From positions 100,496,701-100,560,700 of the forward strand of contig OX104134.1 of NCBI GenBank assembly GCA_944470555.2: a stretch of DNA of 64,000 bases, written 5' to 3'. The notes under the pieces were generated by a model. That model ran no database searches. It was given only the letters and a program-made list of their open reading frames with translations, and was not told where the DNA came from. Each line of letters starts with the position of its first letter. Within the stretch, counting starts at the first letter, position 1. The translations under genes and the position numbers were made by a program. Positions 1-11,491 of this stretch are shown here, piece by piece. Source of the stretch: Heterobilharzia americana. Lineage: Eukaryota > Platyhelminthes > Trematoda > Strigeidida > Schistosomatidae.

Positions 1-545
1 ATCATTGAGTCTGGACTTTTTTATTTCGCTTCGTTTTTTAAATTCCATGGGCTTTTGTGATGGGGCTCATTGGTCTAGACACTTGATTTCCAACTAATGG
101 GTTACGGGTTTAGACCCGTTTCCACCAACCGGGGTACGAGCAATCGGGCAGTACCACTCACTTCCACATAATAGGTGTGGCTCATTGCCTGCTGTATGAA
201 TAAGCACATAGTTTCTGAGTGGGTTTCGATTATCTTTCCCCGTCCTTGGACTGATGCACTATTGTGCTGAACCCTACTTTGATATATCCATCTGTCACTG
301 ATTCATATTCTTCATTTGACTAGAGAAATCGTCTTCTGCTGGTCTGTACAATTTTGCAATTAGTTATCGGATACGTCTTTGGGGTCTTTAGTGTGTGGTG
401 TATACGGGAGTTCCACATTAGCTTACCACTGTAAACTAAGATATTCCCTATTCCTCTGTCTCATTGTCCCTTGGGTTGTCACGATTTTGATTTATTCTTT
501 CTACTCTACGTTGGACTATATCATTACTTATATCCCTCTTACTAG
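1..545. other. Presumed TTC14 intron left of first visible exon
   Basis: The first recognisable TTC14 exon starts at 546 in phase 0 after a TTACTAG acceptor, so this stretch is probably intron. It contains a tRNA-derived SINE (about 60-232). In the remaining bases (about 233-545) I see no exon, although roughly the first 120 residues of the protein must be encoded further upstream. Confidence 0.5.
60..232 (+). repeat. tRNA-derived SINE, copy 1
   Basis: It begins with a GGCTCATTGGTCTAGACA-like A-box region, then GGGTTTAGACCCGT in the B-box position. The family's later landmarks follow: a 'CCACCAACCGGGGTA' block, a 'TGTGGCTCATTGCC' block and an ending with GAGTGGGTTTCGATT. The same succession recurs at least ten times in this window, which defines the family. 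Confidence 0.65.
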
Positions 546-668
546 ACATGTCGACGCGATGATGTATTGGTCGGTGTTATAAGTGTTATTCAAGATTCTG
601 GTCTTGTAATCACTATTTTGGCATATGATCAGGGACCACGACGTGACTTTGAAGGTTTAAAAGTTTCG
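546..668 (+). CDS. TTC14: TTC14 exon a: S1 domain, first half
   Basis: 41 codons, phase 0 to phase 0, acceptor TTACTAG, donor GTATGT. The translation includes [18 protein letters not shown] and ends DFEGLKVS. It matches the human segment GDIVIGRISSIREFGFF through the end of the first S1 strands. No Met is required because this is an internal exon. Confidence 0.85.
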
Positions 669-3600
669 GTATGTTGTTCTTTCCATTGACCGTCACCCCT
701 TATTAATTATAAGGGCTTTTGTCCATTGAGGCAGCTTCCACGATACAATGCTCATGGAACGCTTTGGATGCTTTTCAGATCGGCGACAAAGTTCGTGGTA
801 AGTAGTCTACTTTATTTAGTGTTTGACTTATTAACAATTGCAAGTTAGTTGCTATGTTAGGGTCTTTTGGTGCCAGATTTGAATGAACCGGCTAAACCGG
901 TAGTGTGAAGCACCGTACGAGTGTAAAACAGTCTAGGTTTTCTTACTTCGTTACACTAATACAGAAAGTGGTAGCTAAGTTTAATAAGATGATCTGAATA
1001 TTAGAAATGATGCCCTTGCATCGTAGACTTTGAACCATACCACTGGCCGTCTCCGACCGTTGACTTGACATCCCGAAACCCCCTCCGCACACAGCCAATC
1101 TACGCTTCCCAACACGATTCAAACCAGCAGTCAGAAACAGCTTTATCTCAACCCAATCCTCGTTCACTCGATATCGCATGTGGAGATGCAGGTGGTGGCT
1201 CAGGCCTTACAACATGTCCAAATCACCTCGATCGGTAAAGGTTCACAACCTGATCGATTGAGTTGGCTTCTTTACCTAGCACTTCACACTTAAACTTGGC
1301 ATTGTTCACTTTGTGAATGCCACAACACTCAGCATCAACGCCGTGTCACCAATGTTTAGGCAAGGCACTGTACTGTACTGATACGCAAGTCGATTGATGA
1401 CGATGACGTCGTCAACCATCATCCACTGAGATGGCTTCCACATATACTGGAGGACATGCCGAGCCACCCCTCCCTCCCTCCACCTACCACTCACTATCCT
1501 ACCTAGGGGAAGTTGGATTACGTTGGAAGACGCTTCATCACCGCGGCCACACCAACACATCGCACCAGTAGATCAAATCTCTAACTGTTCGTCTGTCGAT
1601 CAATCAATCACTCAATCAGTCAGTCAGTGCTTGACGACTATTGGTGACATGCCTGAAAATTGATCACGATCGCCCAGTCACCCTATTCACCCCTTCACAT
1701 CTAATGTTTGGCATATTTACACTAACCTTCACATCGCTTAGTCTGTTTCCCTCACACACACACATACTACTCTATCCACTTTCATATCACTCTTCTCCTA
1801 TCCTATCCACCTGTTCTTTGTGTACTACTGTGTCTCGAGTGTGATAAATTGAACTAATGCACATGTATGCGAGGTTCTACGCTGATTTTCTCAGTCTTAA
1901 TTTAGTGATAACTCCTTGGACCCCTAGTTTATTAGCTTCCTTCTTGGATCGTAGACTAGCTACCTAGACACTACCAATAATGAAGCCTTACATTAACGTC
2001 TCACCAAAGCATCTATATGCTGCACAAGGCGACCCAAGCATATGAAAAACTTTAGCCACAGAAACAATTTGATTGGGATTATACTATTTATTACTGTGGC
2101 TTTGTTCTTCATTCATCATCATCATCATCATTATCAACATAGGACCAGGCATTACTGCGTAACGGTCCGAGTTGCCACACCTCATATCAGCACATCAAGT
2201 AAAAAGGTAGTGAGGTGAAGGATGAAGATAAGTGAATGCAGTCAAAAGAAATATAAAGTACGAGAAGAAAGGAAAGAGGAGTGACAAAATAGTGAGATTC
2301 GGTATAGCGTTGTTAAGATGAGGATAATGTGTGTATACATCTGCGCCACTGACTTCGGTTCTGAGCCATATCACCTAGGGTCTCCAACCACTGGTTCCTC
2401 TTGTCCCGTGGACCCCAACCACCTAGTCTGCATCGTCCTACATGGCTTAAACCAACAGTCAGAGACTTCATACATTGGTGCCATGTTTTAGTCTGGCCAC
2501 CTCGGGCCTTTTTCCAGCCTGAACCCACCTCAGCCAACATTGTGTGACGAGGCAATCGGTGACTAGGCATACGTAGTACGTGTCCCAACCATCTCAGTCG
2601 ATGAAGGTTCACAACCTCGTCGACTGACTTACCTCTTCTCCCCAAAACTCTACACCTAACTTCTGCATTACTCACATGGTGACACCACGGAATACGTCCT
2701 ATACTACGAAGGCAACGGTGGTCAAACACCTGAAGCCTTTTTGTATCCTCCACTTTCAATGGCCATGTTTCACAGCCATACAGTAGAACAGAGCGGACTG
2801 CTGTGCAGTACACGCGACCCTTAATAGACAAACGAATATCACGGCGGCGCCATAGGTGGCGCAAATTGGCAAAAGCCAATCGAGCCTTTTGTATCCGTGC
2901 AGAAATCTCATCGGCAACTAACCCACCGGAGTTGATCCTACTTCCCAGGTAAGTGAAGTGGTCAACACACTCAACCACTTCACTCTCTATTGTTAACCGC
3001 GGTACCGCTGAAGACCAGTCCTGGAGCAAAAATTTGCATTTGGGTGGTGAAAATCGCATCCCAAACATTCTCAAATTCCCACTCAAAGTGTTCAGAAGAC
3101 TCTGCATCTTGTCAGCGTCTTCACCTAACAGGACTATGTCATCTGCATATTCTAGATCTAAGGAAAATTCACCTGTGATCCGGTCAACGTCTTTGTAATT
3201 AGGTGACGAGAGGGAAACCTCCATAAGAATATCTATGATAAAATTAAATAAGAATGGGGATAGTGGGCATCCTTGACGGACACCACTTGATGAGTATAGC
3301 TCCCTGGACAACTCACCATAGGCTCTAACATGCCCACAAGTGTTCGAGTAGAGAGCTTTCAATAAGGTGATGTACTTACTAGGCACGCCTTTCAGTGACA
3401 GACACTGCCATAAGACTTCTCGATCAACGGAGTCAAATGCCGCCTTCAGGTCGAGAAATACAGCTATTGTCGGGCGTCTGTAAGCATGCCTATGTTCCAG
3501 GACCTGGCGCAGTGTGAATATTTGGTCGATACATCCACGGCCAGGTCTAAAGCCTGCCTGGTTTTCTCGGGCTTGCTGTTCCCGAGCTCCACTCAGGCGT

Positions 3601-6600
3601 CGGAGAATTATAGAACTTAGGATCTTAGACACTATGTTTGTCAGGCTGATTCCTCTGTGGTTATCACAAGAGGACTTCTCGCCTTTCTTGAAGACTGGGA
3701 TGATCAGTGACTTAGACCAGTCGGAGGGGATCGTATTTGATTCCCATATACTGGCTAACACTTCCGTTAGCCTGACTAAGAGAACTCTACCACCATTCTT
3801 GTATACCTCAGCAGGTAGTCCGTCTGGTCCTGCTGCCCTTCCCCGTTTCAGGCTACCTACCGCTTTCTCAACTTCTTCTAGTGTTGGGGGACCTGTCTCT
3901 ATGTCCCATTCAGGGTCCGACTGGATAGCGGGCAGCGCAATGGTGGCTGGAGGCCAGTTAAACTGTTCCTCAAAGTGTTCTGCCCATCGTCCCAGTCGCC
4001 TTCCCTGCGAGTGAATCGCCGATCCGTCCTTCTCCGCTATAACCTCACTAACTGTTGTTGACCATTTCCCCCCAGTCTCCTTAATAAGTCTAAATAACTG
4101 TCTACTGTTACCGATCGCCGCTGCCTTTTCCATCTCTTTAGCCTTTGCTGCCCACCACTGTTCACGATCGTTGCGCAGACTTTTCGTCAGTTTATTTTTA
4201 AGTTGCGCTCGCTCTTCATTGTACTCAGAGCCTGCAGGGATGCATTCACGTGCATCCATTAGTTTGGAAGAAGCTGCTGATATCCACTGGCTCTTTTTAG
4301 CCATTATCTTGGAGTCGGCTACAGTCTCCAGTGCTGCTTTTACAGTAGACTGAAGATGGCACCAAGCTTCTTCTGGATGAGTGACAGTCTTTTGTTCCGA
4401 TAACTGCCTAGCCAACTTCTCACTGAACACGGCTTTGGTGTTTTCGTTGTCCAGCAGAACTCGTAGTGGTTTTGTTGCCAAATTTTTTCTACGTCCATTG
4501 AGACGCAGGCATATACGTGCTCGGACCAACGCATGATCGCTGTCCAAACACGTACTCCAGAAGGAGCGGCAGTCTTCCACCGATCCTCTCCAGCGATGAC
4601 TAATAGCAATGTGGTCTATCTGTGTCCATCGCTGAGTCGAGCTCGGTGGACGCCAGGTCAGACAGTGCCTTTCTTTATGTCTGAAATTTGTGCTGGCTAA
4701 AAATAGGCGGTTATCTGAGCATAGTTGTAATAGGCGATCACCGTTATCTGTACGTTCAGCTGGGATTCCGAAAGTGCCACCTAAGTGCCTTTCTGCCTCA
4801 CTCAGTCTACCCACCTGTGCGTTGAGGTCACCTGCAACAACCACTACGTCCGAACGTTTGGCTTTCGAGAGGAGGTTAGACAGTTTATGGTAGAACTCGT
4901 CCTTCACTTCATCCGAACTACAGTCAGTGGGTGCGTAAGCAGAGATTACAAAGAGACAACGGCGAGTCTCACTATTCCTTTTAGTTCTCACTGTGCCGTT
5001 CAGCCTCATAGCGCAGAGGCGACTATCAACTGGGATCCAGTCTAGTAGTGAGTTTTCTGCCCTGGTGCTTAATGCTATACCTACACCTGCAAGACCACGA
5101 GAGCTAGCTATCGAATCTCCAGAAACTCGAAGGGTGAATTTTGCAGATTCACCAGATTGGTCAGGAGAGGTCAGGTGAATAACCACACTTGGGTCCTGTA
5201 TGCGTGTCTCACAAACACAGCACACATCCATGCCCGAGTTGCTAGAGTCTTTGCCAACGAAGCCTGTTGGCCAATTTGACGGAGGGTGCGGACATTGAAG
5301 GCTCCAATATGTAATTTGGAGCGTGGTTTAAGGAGACCAGGGATGCTGTTCTGTGGACTCAGATCGTTGTCGAAGGCTGCAGAGGTAGGAGAAATTGAAG
5401 ATGATGCAGCATCATTAATTAAGAGACGTGAAGGAAGATTAGAAGGTAATGATGGAGGAGGAGGATAGCAGTCAGAAGAAACTTGGGTGCTGACAGAGTT
5501 GTGAGGGCGGTTGACACTTCCCGGCTGCCCACACCGTGGAAGGCTATTTCTTCTTAAGGTACCTGAAAGAGATTTGTGTGACCGCAGAGCCCATCGGACA
5601 TCTGCTTGAGGCCTGTCACACCCAGCCTTTTGAGTATGATTATTTTGAATTTTTGTATTTTTGGGGCCGGATGAGCGAAAGGAAACGACAAGTGAACCAA
5701 CACCGCCGGCCCGGCAGACCGTGGGGCGTGGTGGAGTGTGTTATTTTTGGGGCCGACCTTTTCTAACCCCCCCTTCCACTGAGAAGGCAGCATCAGCTTG
5801 GCACTGCTGGTCATCCAAGGGAAACACCTTACTGCTGTCACACCCCATCCAGCTAGCAGCAGTACGACTTCGCCCTCAGACCCCCATCATAGTGTAGCAA
5901 TTTACACTATAACGGTAACTGCTTTTCGTCTAACCACTACCCAACAGACCTTTCTGGTATGGTAGGACCTCGAGGGAACAAGCGTTCCACCAGCATAGCT
6001 CGTTGGGTCATTGTGATATGCAAGCCCGACCACCACGTCAAGGTAGCAGCTATCGGTCGGGTTGTTCTTCATTACTGATTTATTGGGTCAGTTTACGCTT
6101 GCTTGGTGGATCGACGTTTCCTCCTTAAGTCGATTGGTTGTATATCTGCGTGTTTTTTGACTAGCTTTTCGTTTGAATGCCTTTTAGCGATTCTTTTGCG
6201 ACTTGGAGGAGTTTTCCACATTCTGCCAGTCAATTTTGTTATGATTTTGTTGCATGCGTTGGAACCAACTAGGTTCCTTCATACCGCTTTATTGCTAGTG
6301 TTAATTAATTGCTTGAGTGATCCCGGTAGCTTGTTCTTGTCGAGCTCTCAGTTCAGCTACCCCCTCCCTCTTTAATTCTCAACACTTTGTATTGAGAAGC
6401 ATCAACTTTGAGCTGACATTGAGTGGACGATGATTTTTAGAAAAGCAATAATTTTCGTTTCTGTTGTAATAATTCTGTTTATTTTGTTTTGTCTTTCACT
6501 GAATCCAGCATTTATTCTTGATATTCATGGAGGCGGACGCCTCATTTTAAGCATGAATTCGAAGATGTTGAATCGAGAAATGTATGGGGATTTAAAATTG

Positions 6601-9600
6601 GTAAGCTTACCACTACTAATACTACTTTTACTTTTGAAATATGCAATCTCACGCTTTCTCTTAACCTCTGATTTTTTTTCAACTAATTTTTCTCTTCACC
6701 CTAGGGTATTATAACTGATGATGATATGCCGTTGTATTACAAGTAAGTGTTGTATAATATACAAAAAGGATGTTCCTGTGTTTTTTTGAATGTTTCAACA
6801 CATAAGCATATCTTCGAATTTTTTTTTATTAGAATAGTGGAGAATATTTGTAGCTCAGCTCGATTAAACGACCCAGTTCAGAGAACACAATTCAACCAAG
6901 ATTTCTTACGAGACAAATTTAAGCTGAATGAACTCTCAGCATTAATATAGGAGTAAAACGTGCGCACTGTCGTAGGTTGTAATTCTATTTTGGTCTATTT
7001 ATTAGCAATGTCACAGTGAAATAGTACCACTCACTGGATAACGTTTCGGACATCACTTTTTGTCAATATTTATATCAGGTAACTCCACAACTTTGAGACA
7101 ATTTATATGGTCCTGACCTCTCATTTGGGACAAGGGTAGTAGAATTTTTCAGATACCTAGCTCAGGTGCAGAATCGTTTTTGTTGCATGTATTCAGTGTT
7201 GATTTGATAAGCTCTATAATGCATCCAGTTTGCGAAAAGTCAATACTAGTCATGAAATCACTGACTGGTGGTTTCCACCAAGTAACAGAGTTAATATTTG
7301 AAAAATTTGCGTTATATTTACTCAAATATGTGCTCAAAGTGACACTCGGATTTCACATTTGGTTTGATTGTGAAATGTCTTTCAAAAATTCATAACTGTG
7401 TCCCTACAGTTCAACAAGTGCTAGTGTATACATTTATCAGTGGATTGTCCAGCTATAGGGTTACTTAAATTTACTGTTTCAACATCAGTGGACCCAGATT
7501 CGAACCCAAATCCACCTACCGAGGTTTGGGCAGTTAGGTAGTACAGTGTCGTCAACCCTCAAACAAAACGTGTAGTTTATTGCCTAGTACATGAGCGTGT
7601 ATGTGGTTTACTGAGTGGATGCCGATGGTTTCTTTGACTGTTTTCTCTACAGTTATTAGGTGGAGCGCTGAAGAAGAAATCGATTGATCAACTTTGCTTA
7701 TGTATCTTTTCTCTGCTCTTAGAGTTTCAAATTGGTGATGAATAGGTTTTCCAACTATTTGATTAGTGATCATAATCTGCAATAGATTCATGGGTGTGTT
7801 GTATTACATACGCCCTCTAGTCTTCATTTAAATGGTTGGCTAAAGTGTGTGTATGTTGTATATTCTCATTAATCCATTGGAGGAACATACTCGTTGAGTT
7901 GATCTGATCATAGTAAAGTCATCCATTCATGCATTTCTGTTTCTTCACCACTATTCTGTTTACTAGAAAACTTCAAAATTTGGATGGAAAATCATACGAA
8001 GCCTATCTTGAATCAACACCGCAATTTCGCAATCCGGATGGCCTTCAAGTTTTGTGTGCTCGTATGGGAATACCACGTTCTTCAGCTTGTAGCCTGCTGT
8101 TTTGCATTAACAAGTAAGGCTGAATTGAACTTTGGATCGATTTCAAGTTGATACTCATCATGGACTGAGTGACATATCAGTTAGAGAATCATTGAATACC
8201 TGAAGGCGCACTGAATAAGCTGGTCGCGGAACCTAAAGGTCCTGGGTTCGATCCCTGTCTGGTTTGTTGGTGTGCGCTGCCGAGGAGTCCCATACTAGAG
8301 CGAAGCAGATGTCCAGTGTTCCCAAGTTTTAAATGGTTCTCCAGCTAATGGTAGTCAATCCATGATGAATGCCAACTTGAAATCAATGAAAAAATCCCCA
8401 CAAACCTTCAAATTTGAATTTACTTTTGTATGTAGAAAGAAAAAAGTTATATTTAGACGTAAACTACTTTTTTTTAGTGTGAATTAACCAGCGATTTACT
8501 CATGATGAAATAATTTACCGTTAAAAATCTACCAATGAAATTGAAAAGTCGATTGTTAGGATTTAGTGTTTACAGCGTATAATATGCTGGTGACCGGCAA
8601 ACACTATTTGCCTACAATGAATGAAAGAGAATTGTTCATTTGATTCAGACAGATAGAAATCAATATAGAATCTTGCATAGAAGTGCATAGGTTCCAGTTG
8701 CTATATCTTTGACAAGAACATGCAAAGAACAAGTGGTTGGAAAAAAACTGATATCAGAGTAGACAAAGGTGTATGAGAGAAGGTATTTTAAAACGGAGGT
8801 TGGTCAAAACAGTCAAGCTTTCAGAGATGTCAAAGAGTGAATACATCTCCGCTATCGTGACCGATTTTTGGCCATATTCCCATGAGTCCTCAACCACTGA
8901 CTCTTCTATCATCTTGAGAACCCCAACCAGGTAGTCTACACCTTGCACGACTCAGACCAACAGTCAGCAACTACGTACACTAGTGCCACGTCTTGGTCTG
9001 GCCATCTTCAGCCTTCTTCCAATTTCGCCTAGCGCTACACATCAACGTAGACAACAGTAGTTCGACATGCGGACCATATATACAAGCTACCTTAGTCACT
9101 GAAGGTTCAAGTGTTTCGCTTGATCGTCAAACTCTGTGGTGTGTATATTTTAACCTTTTTCTTATTTGCTCATTCATAGAATCCGTTTACCTAAATCAGA
9201 GATGGCTTGTGAATTAAGGCGAACACAGTTGCTCAATTTCTCCATGAAACAGTAAGAATTGTTGTTATTTTATTATTACTATTGAACCGTATTGTTTCGC
9301 AGTAATCCTAGTGTGGAAGACTAGTCGTGCAAATAACTTCTGAGTAGTTAAACAGTCGGTAGAATTGGTGTTTTCTTTTATAAAGATGGTGAATTACACC
9401 TATTTAAGTACAGTTCTAACCTTATCAACATTGCAAAAACTGTATATTATGACAGTGGCTTTGGTACACAGACAGAATCAGCAGAGTACCCGGCATTCCT
9501 GCGTAGCGGTCAAGGTGGCCACAGTTCATATTAGCAAATCAGACGATATTTCCCTGAGATGAAAGAATAAAAAACCAAAAATGGCCAAAAGGTGGCAAGG

Positions 9601-11421
9601 AGAGATGATACGTCTTCGCCGTTGAAATCGATTCAGAGCTATATCATCTAACCAATGGTTTCTGCCATCGCATAGACTTCAAGCGGGAAATCTACATTCC
9701 CCTAGAAGACTTAGATCAACAGGTTTGATAGGCTAGTGTAGGCAGTCGGACTTCGACCTAGTAATTCATAGACTCAAATCCGATATTATCGATTGAGTTT
9801 TAGGCAGTCTTGTAGTTTTGTCCAACCCCTTGCATAACAGGTTTGACTCAGTACCTAGTGAATAGGCTTGCATATATAGTTTCTGAAAGTGAATAATTTT
9901 TATTCACACACAGTTAGCAAGAGACTTATTCTATGATATTCTTTTTTAGCTGCACGTGCACATGTATACTTTTGATGATGCGTGTTAATAACAGTATGGT
10001 GCATTAGCAAACTTTTCGACTTTTCATAAACTTATCTAATTAACCCACCTTTATAAATGTGACTTATAAAGTTTCGTGTATTTTATCTGTAGGTGTGGAG
10101 AATGCAAATGTAAAAGTATTGATATTAGGACATAAACAACCATTTGATATCTCGTATTCTTGTAGGGAACTAAATGGTAAATCATATGACATATCATCTC
10201 ACAAATAACGTTTGTAACCAAGCATCACGATGTGCACGTGGATATCGATAGCCTCATTTCTTGTTGTTGTTCACCTCTGATATCTAGTCAGCCTAATAAT
10301 TCAAATTCTGTTTCCTTTTATGGCTAGTGTTGCTCAAGGCGTAAAATATTTCAAAGAAAGTCGAAATACAGAAGCTCTACAGTGCTATAATTTTGCAATT
10401 GAAGTGGAACCCACTAATCCTGATGCTTATGTTGCTCGTGGTGCTCTGTAAGTTGTAAAATAGTTCGATGCATTGCTGAATTGTGTCTGCCGGTGTGTCC
10501 GCCTCCACGATTGAACTTTTCGAATTTTGTAAAGTTTATGATCTAAGTTTTGTATTATTTGAAAATACCAGCCTCCGACTGATTTAAATGAAGAATTGCC
10601 CCCACTTCAGGGACAGATATCATCTTCAGAACCTTTGAAAACCTGAGGGTACTGGACTCCGACCTAGTTCATGATTGGAAATACGATTGCTGTGAGAGCT
10701 GACGGTCTTAGAATTAATCCCTAGCGGGGTCGTGGGATAGAATACTAACTTGAAATCCATAAATCCCCACAAACTCAAAAAATAAATTGCTTGTTTGCTA
10801 ACTTGTGCACTGTGAAAACTGCATATTTTAAGGTGTTTTTTAATCATAAATTTTACGGTAACTCGAAACCTGATGTGAAATTTAGCAACTTGGATCCCGC
10901 TGTCTGTTACGAAACTGAATCTGTAAGTATAAGCAAGTAGAAAGAAAAGAAGCGTACACAGTAGACAGGCAATCACTTATTGCTTCACGCTTTTTTCTAT
11001 GAACTACATGTGTTATTGCAGCTGTGGCTCAGTAGTTTAGGGAGATGACTATCAACCATTGGATCATGAGTTCGAACCAACTCCTACCTATCGCGTTTAA
11101 AGCGACCAGGTAGCACCACTGACCCTCAAGAATTGTAACTCACTATCTACTGGATAAATGTGCACAGGGTTACTGAGTACATATGTGTTATTTAGGGGTC
11201 ACAACAAATATTGTTTTCTTGTACACAGCAAGGTGAGGCAGCTTATACATTGTAGCGCACTTATTCTTAGTCGCATGCCTTAGCTACCTAATCAGTAGTA
11301 GTAAGTAACCCATGGGAGAAACAAATGATTTCCCATCCTGTGTAAATTTGTACCTCTGCTATTCTGTGTCCTCACTCCTAAACTTTTGTAACAAATAATT
11401 TCTGGGCTAACTTGCAAACCG

Positions 11422-11491
<70 letters not shown>

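Larger units (their letters stand above)
2114..6061 (-). mobile_element. Full-length RTE-clade non-LTR retrotransposon (family A)
   Basis: A 3.95-kb element bounded by identical 12-bp direct repeats TTGTTCTTCATT at 2102-2113 and 6062-6073, taken as target-site duplications. Reading the - strand, the 5' UTR starts CCCGACC at 6061, followed by a long ORF with apurinic-like endonuclease and reverse transcriptase. A 3' UTR of about 200 bases ends in a short (ATG)n-type tail (2114-2133), typical of RTE. It lies in TTC14 intron 2, antisense to the gene. At least ten decayed relatives occur in the window; this is by far the best preserved. Intact duplications and a largely open frame suggest a fairly recent insertion. 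Confidence 0.9.
798..6508. other. TTC14 intron of 5.7 kb, TE-filled
   Basis: It holds RTE pieces at about 1000-1545 and the full-length RTE at 2114-6061. The rest (798-1000, 1545-2101, 6074-6508) shows no coding or RNA feature I can support. Confidence 0.7.

Noticed and set aside
714..730. Alternative acceptor at 712-713 giving GFCPLRG, like human ALCPLRD
   Set aside because: That frame breaks before the well-matched QIGDKVR segment. Only the acceptor ending at 730 keeps phase on both sides.
2953..5178. Several + strand open frames of 60-166 codons
   Set aside because: They lie opposite the RTE endonuclease-RT frame and are its antisense shadows.
6430..6508. Hydrophobic open stretch ([17 protein letters not shown]) resembling a signal or membrane segment
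   Set aside because: It lies before the acceptor at 6507-6508 and its continuation is TTC14 exon c. It is intron read-through.
6841..6950. Frame [19 protein letters not shown], considered as a TTC14 exon
   Set aside because: A similar sequence occurs at about 31050-31095 within repeat debris, and the phase does not fit between exons d and e.
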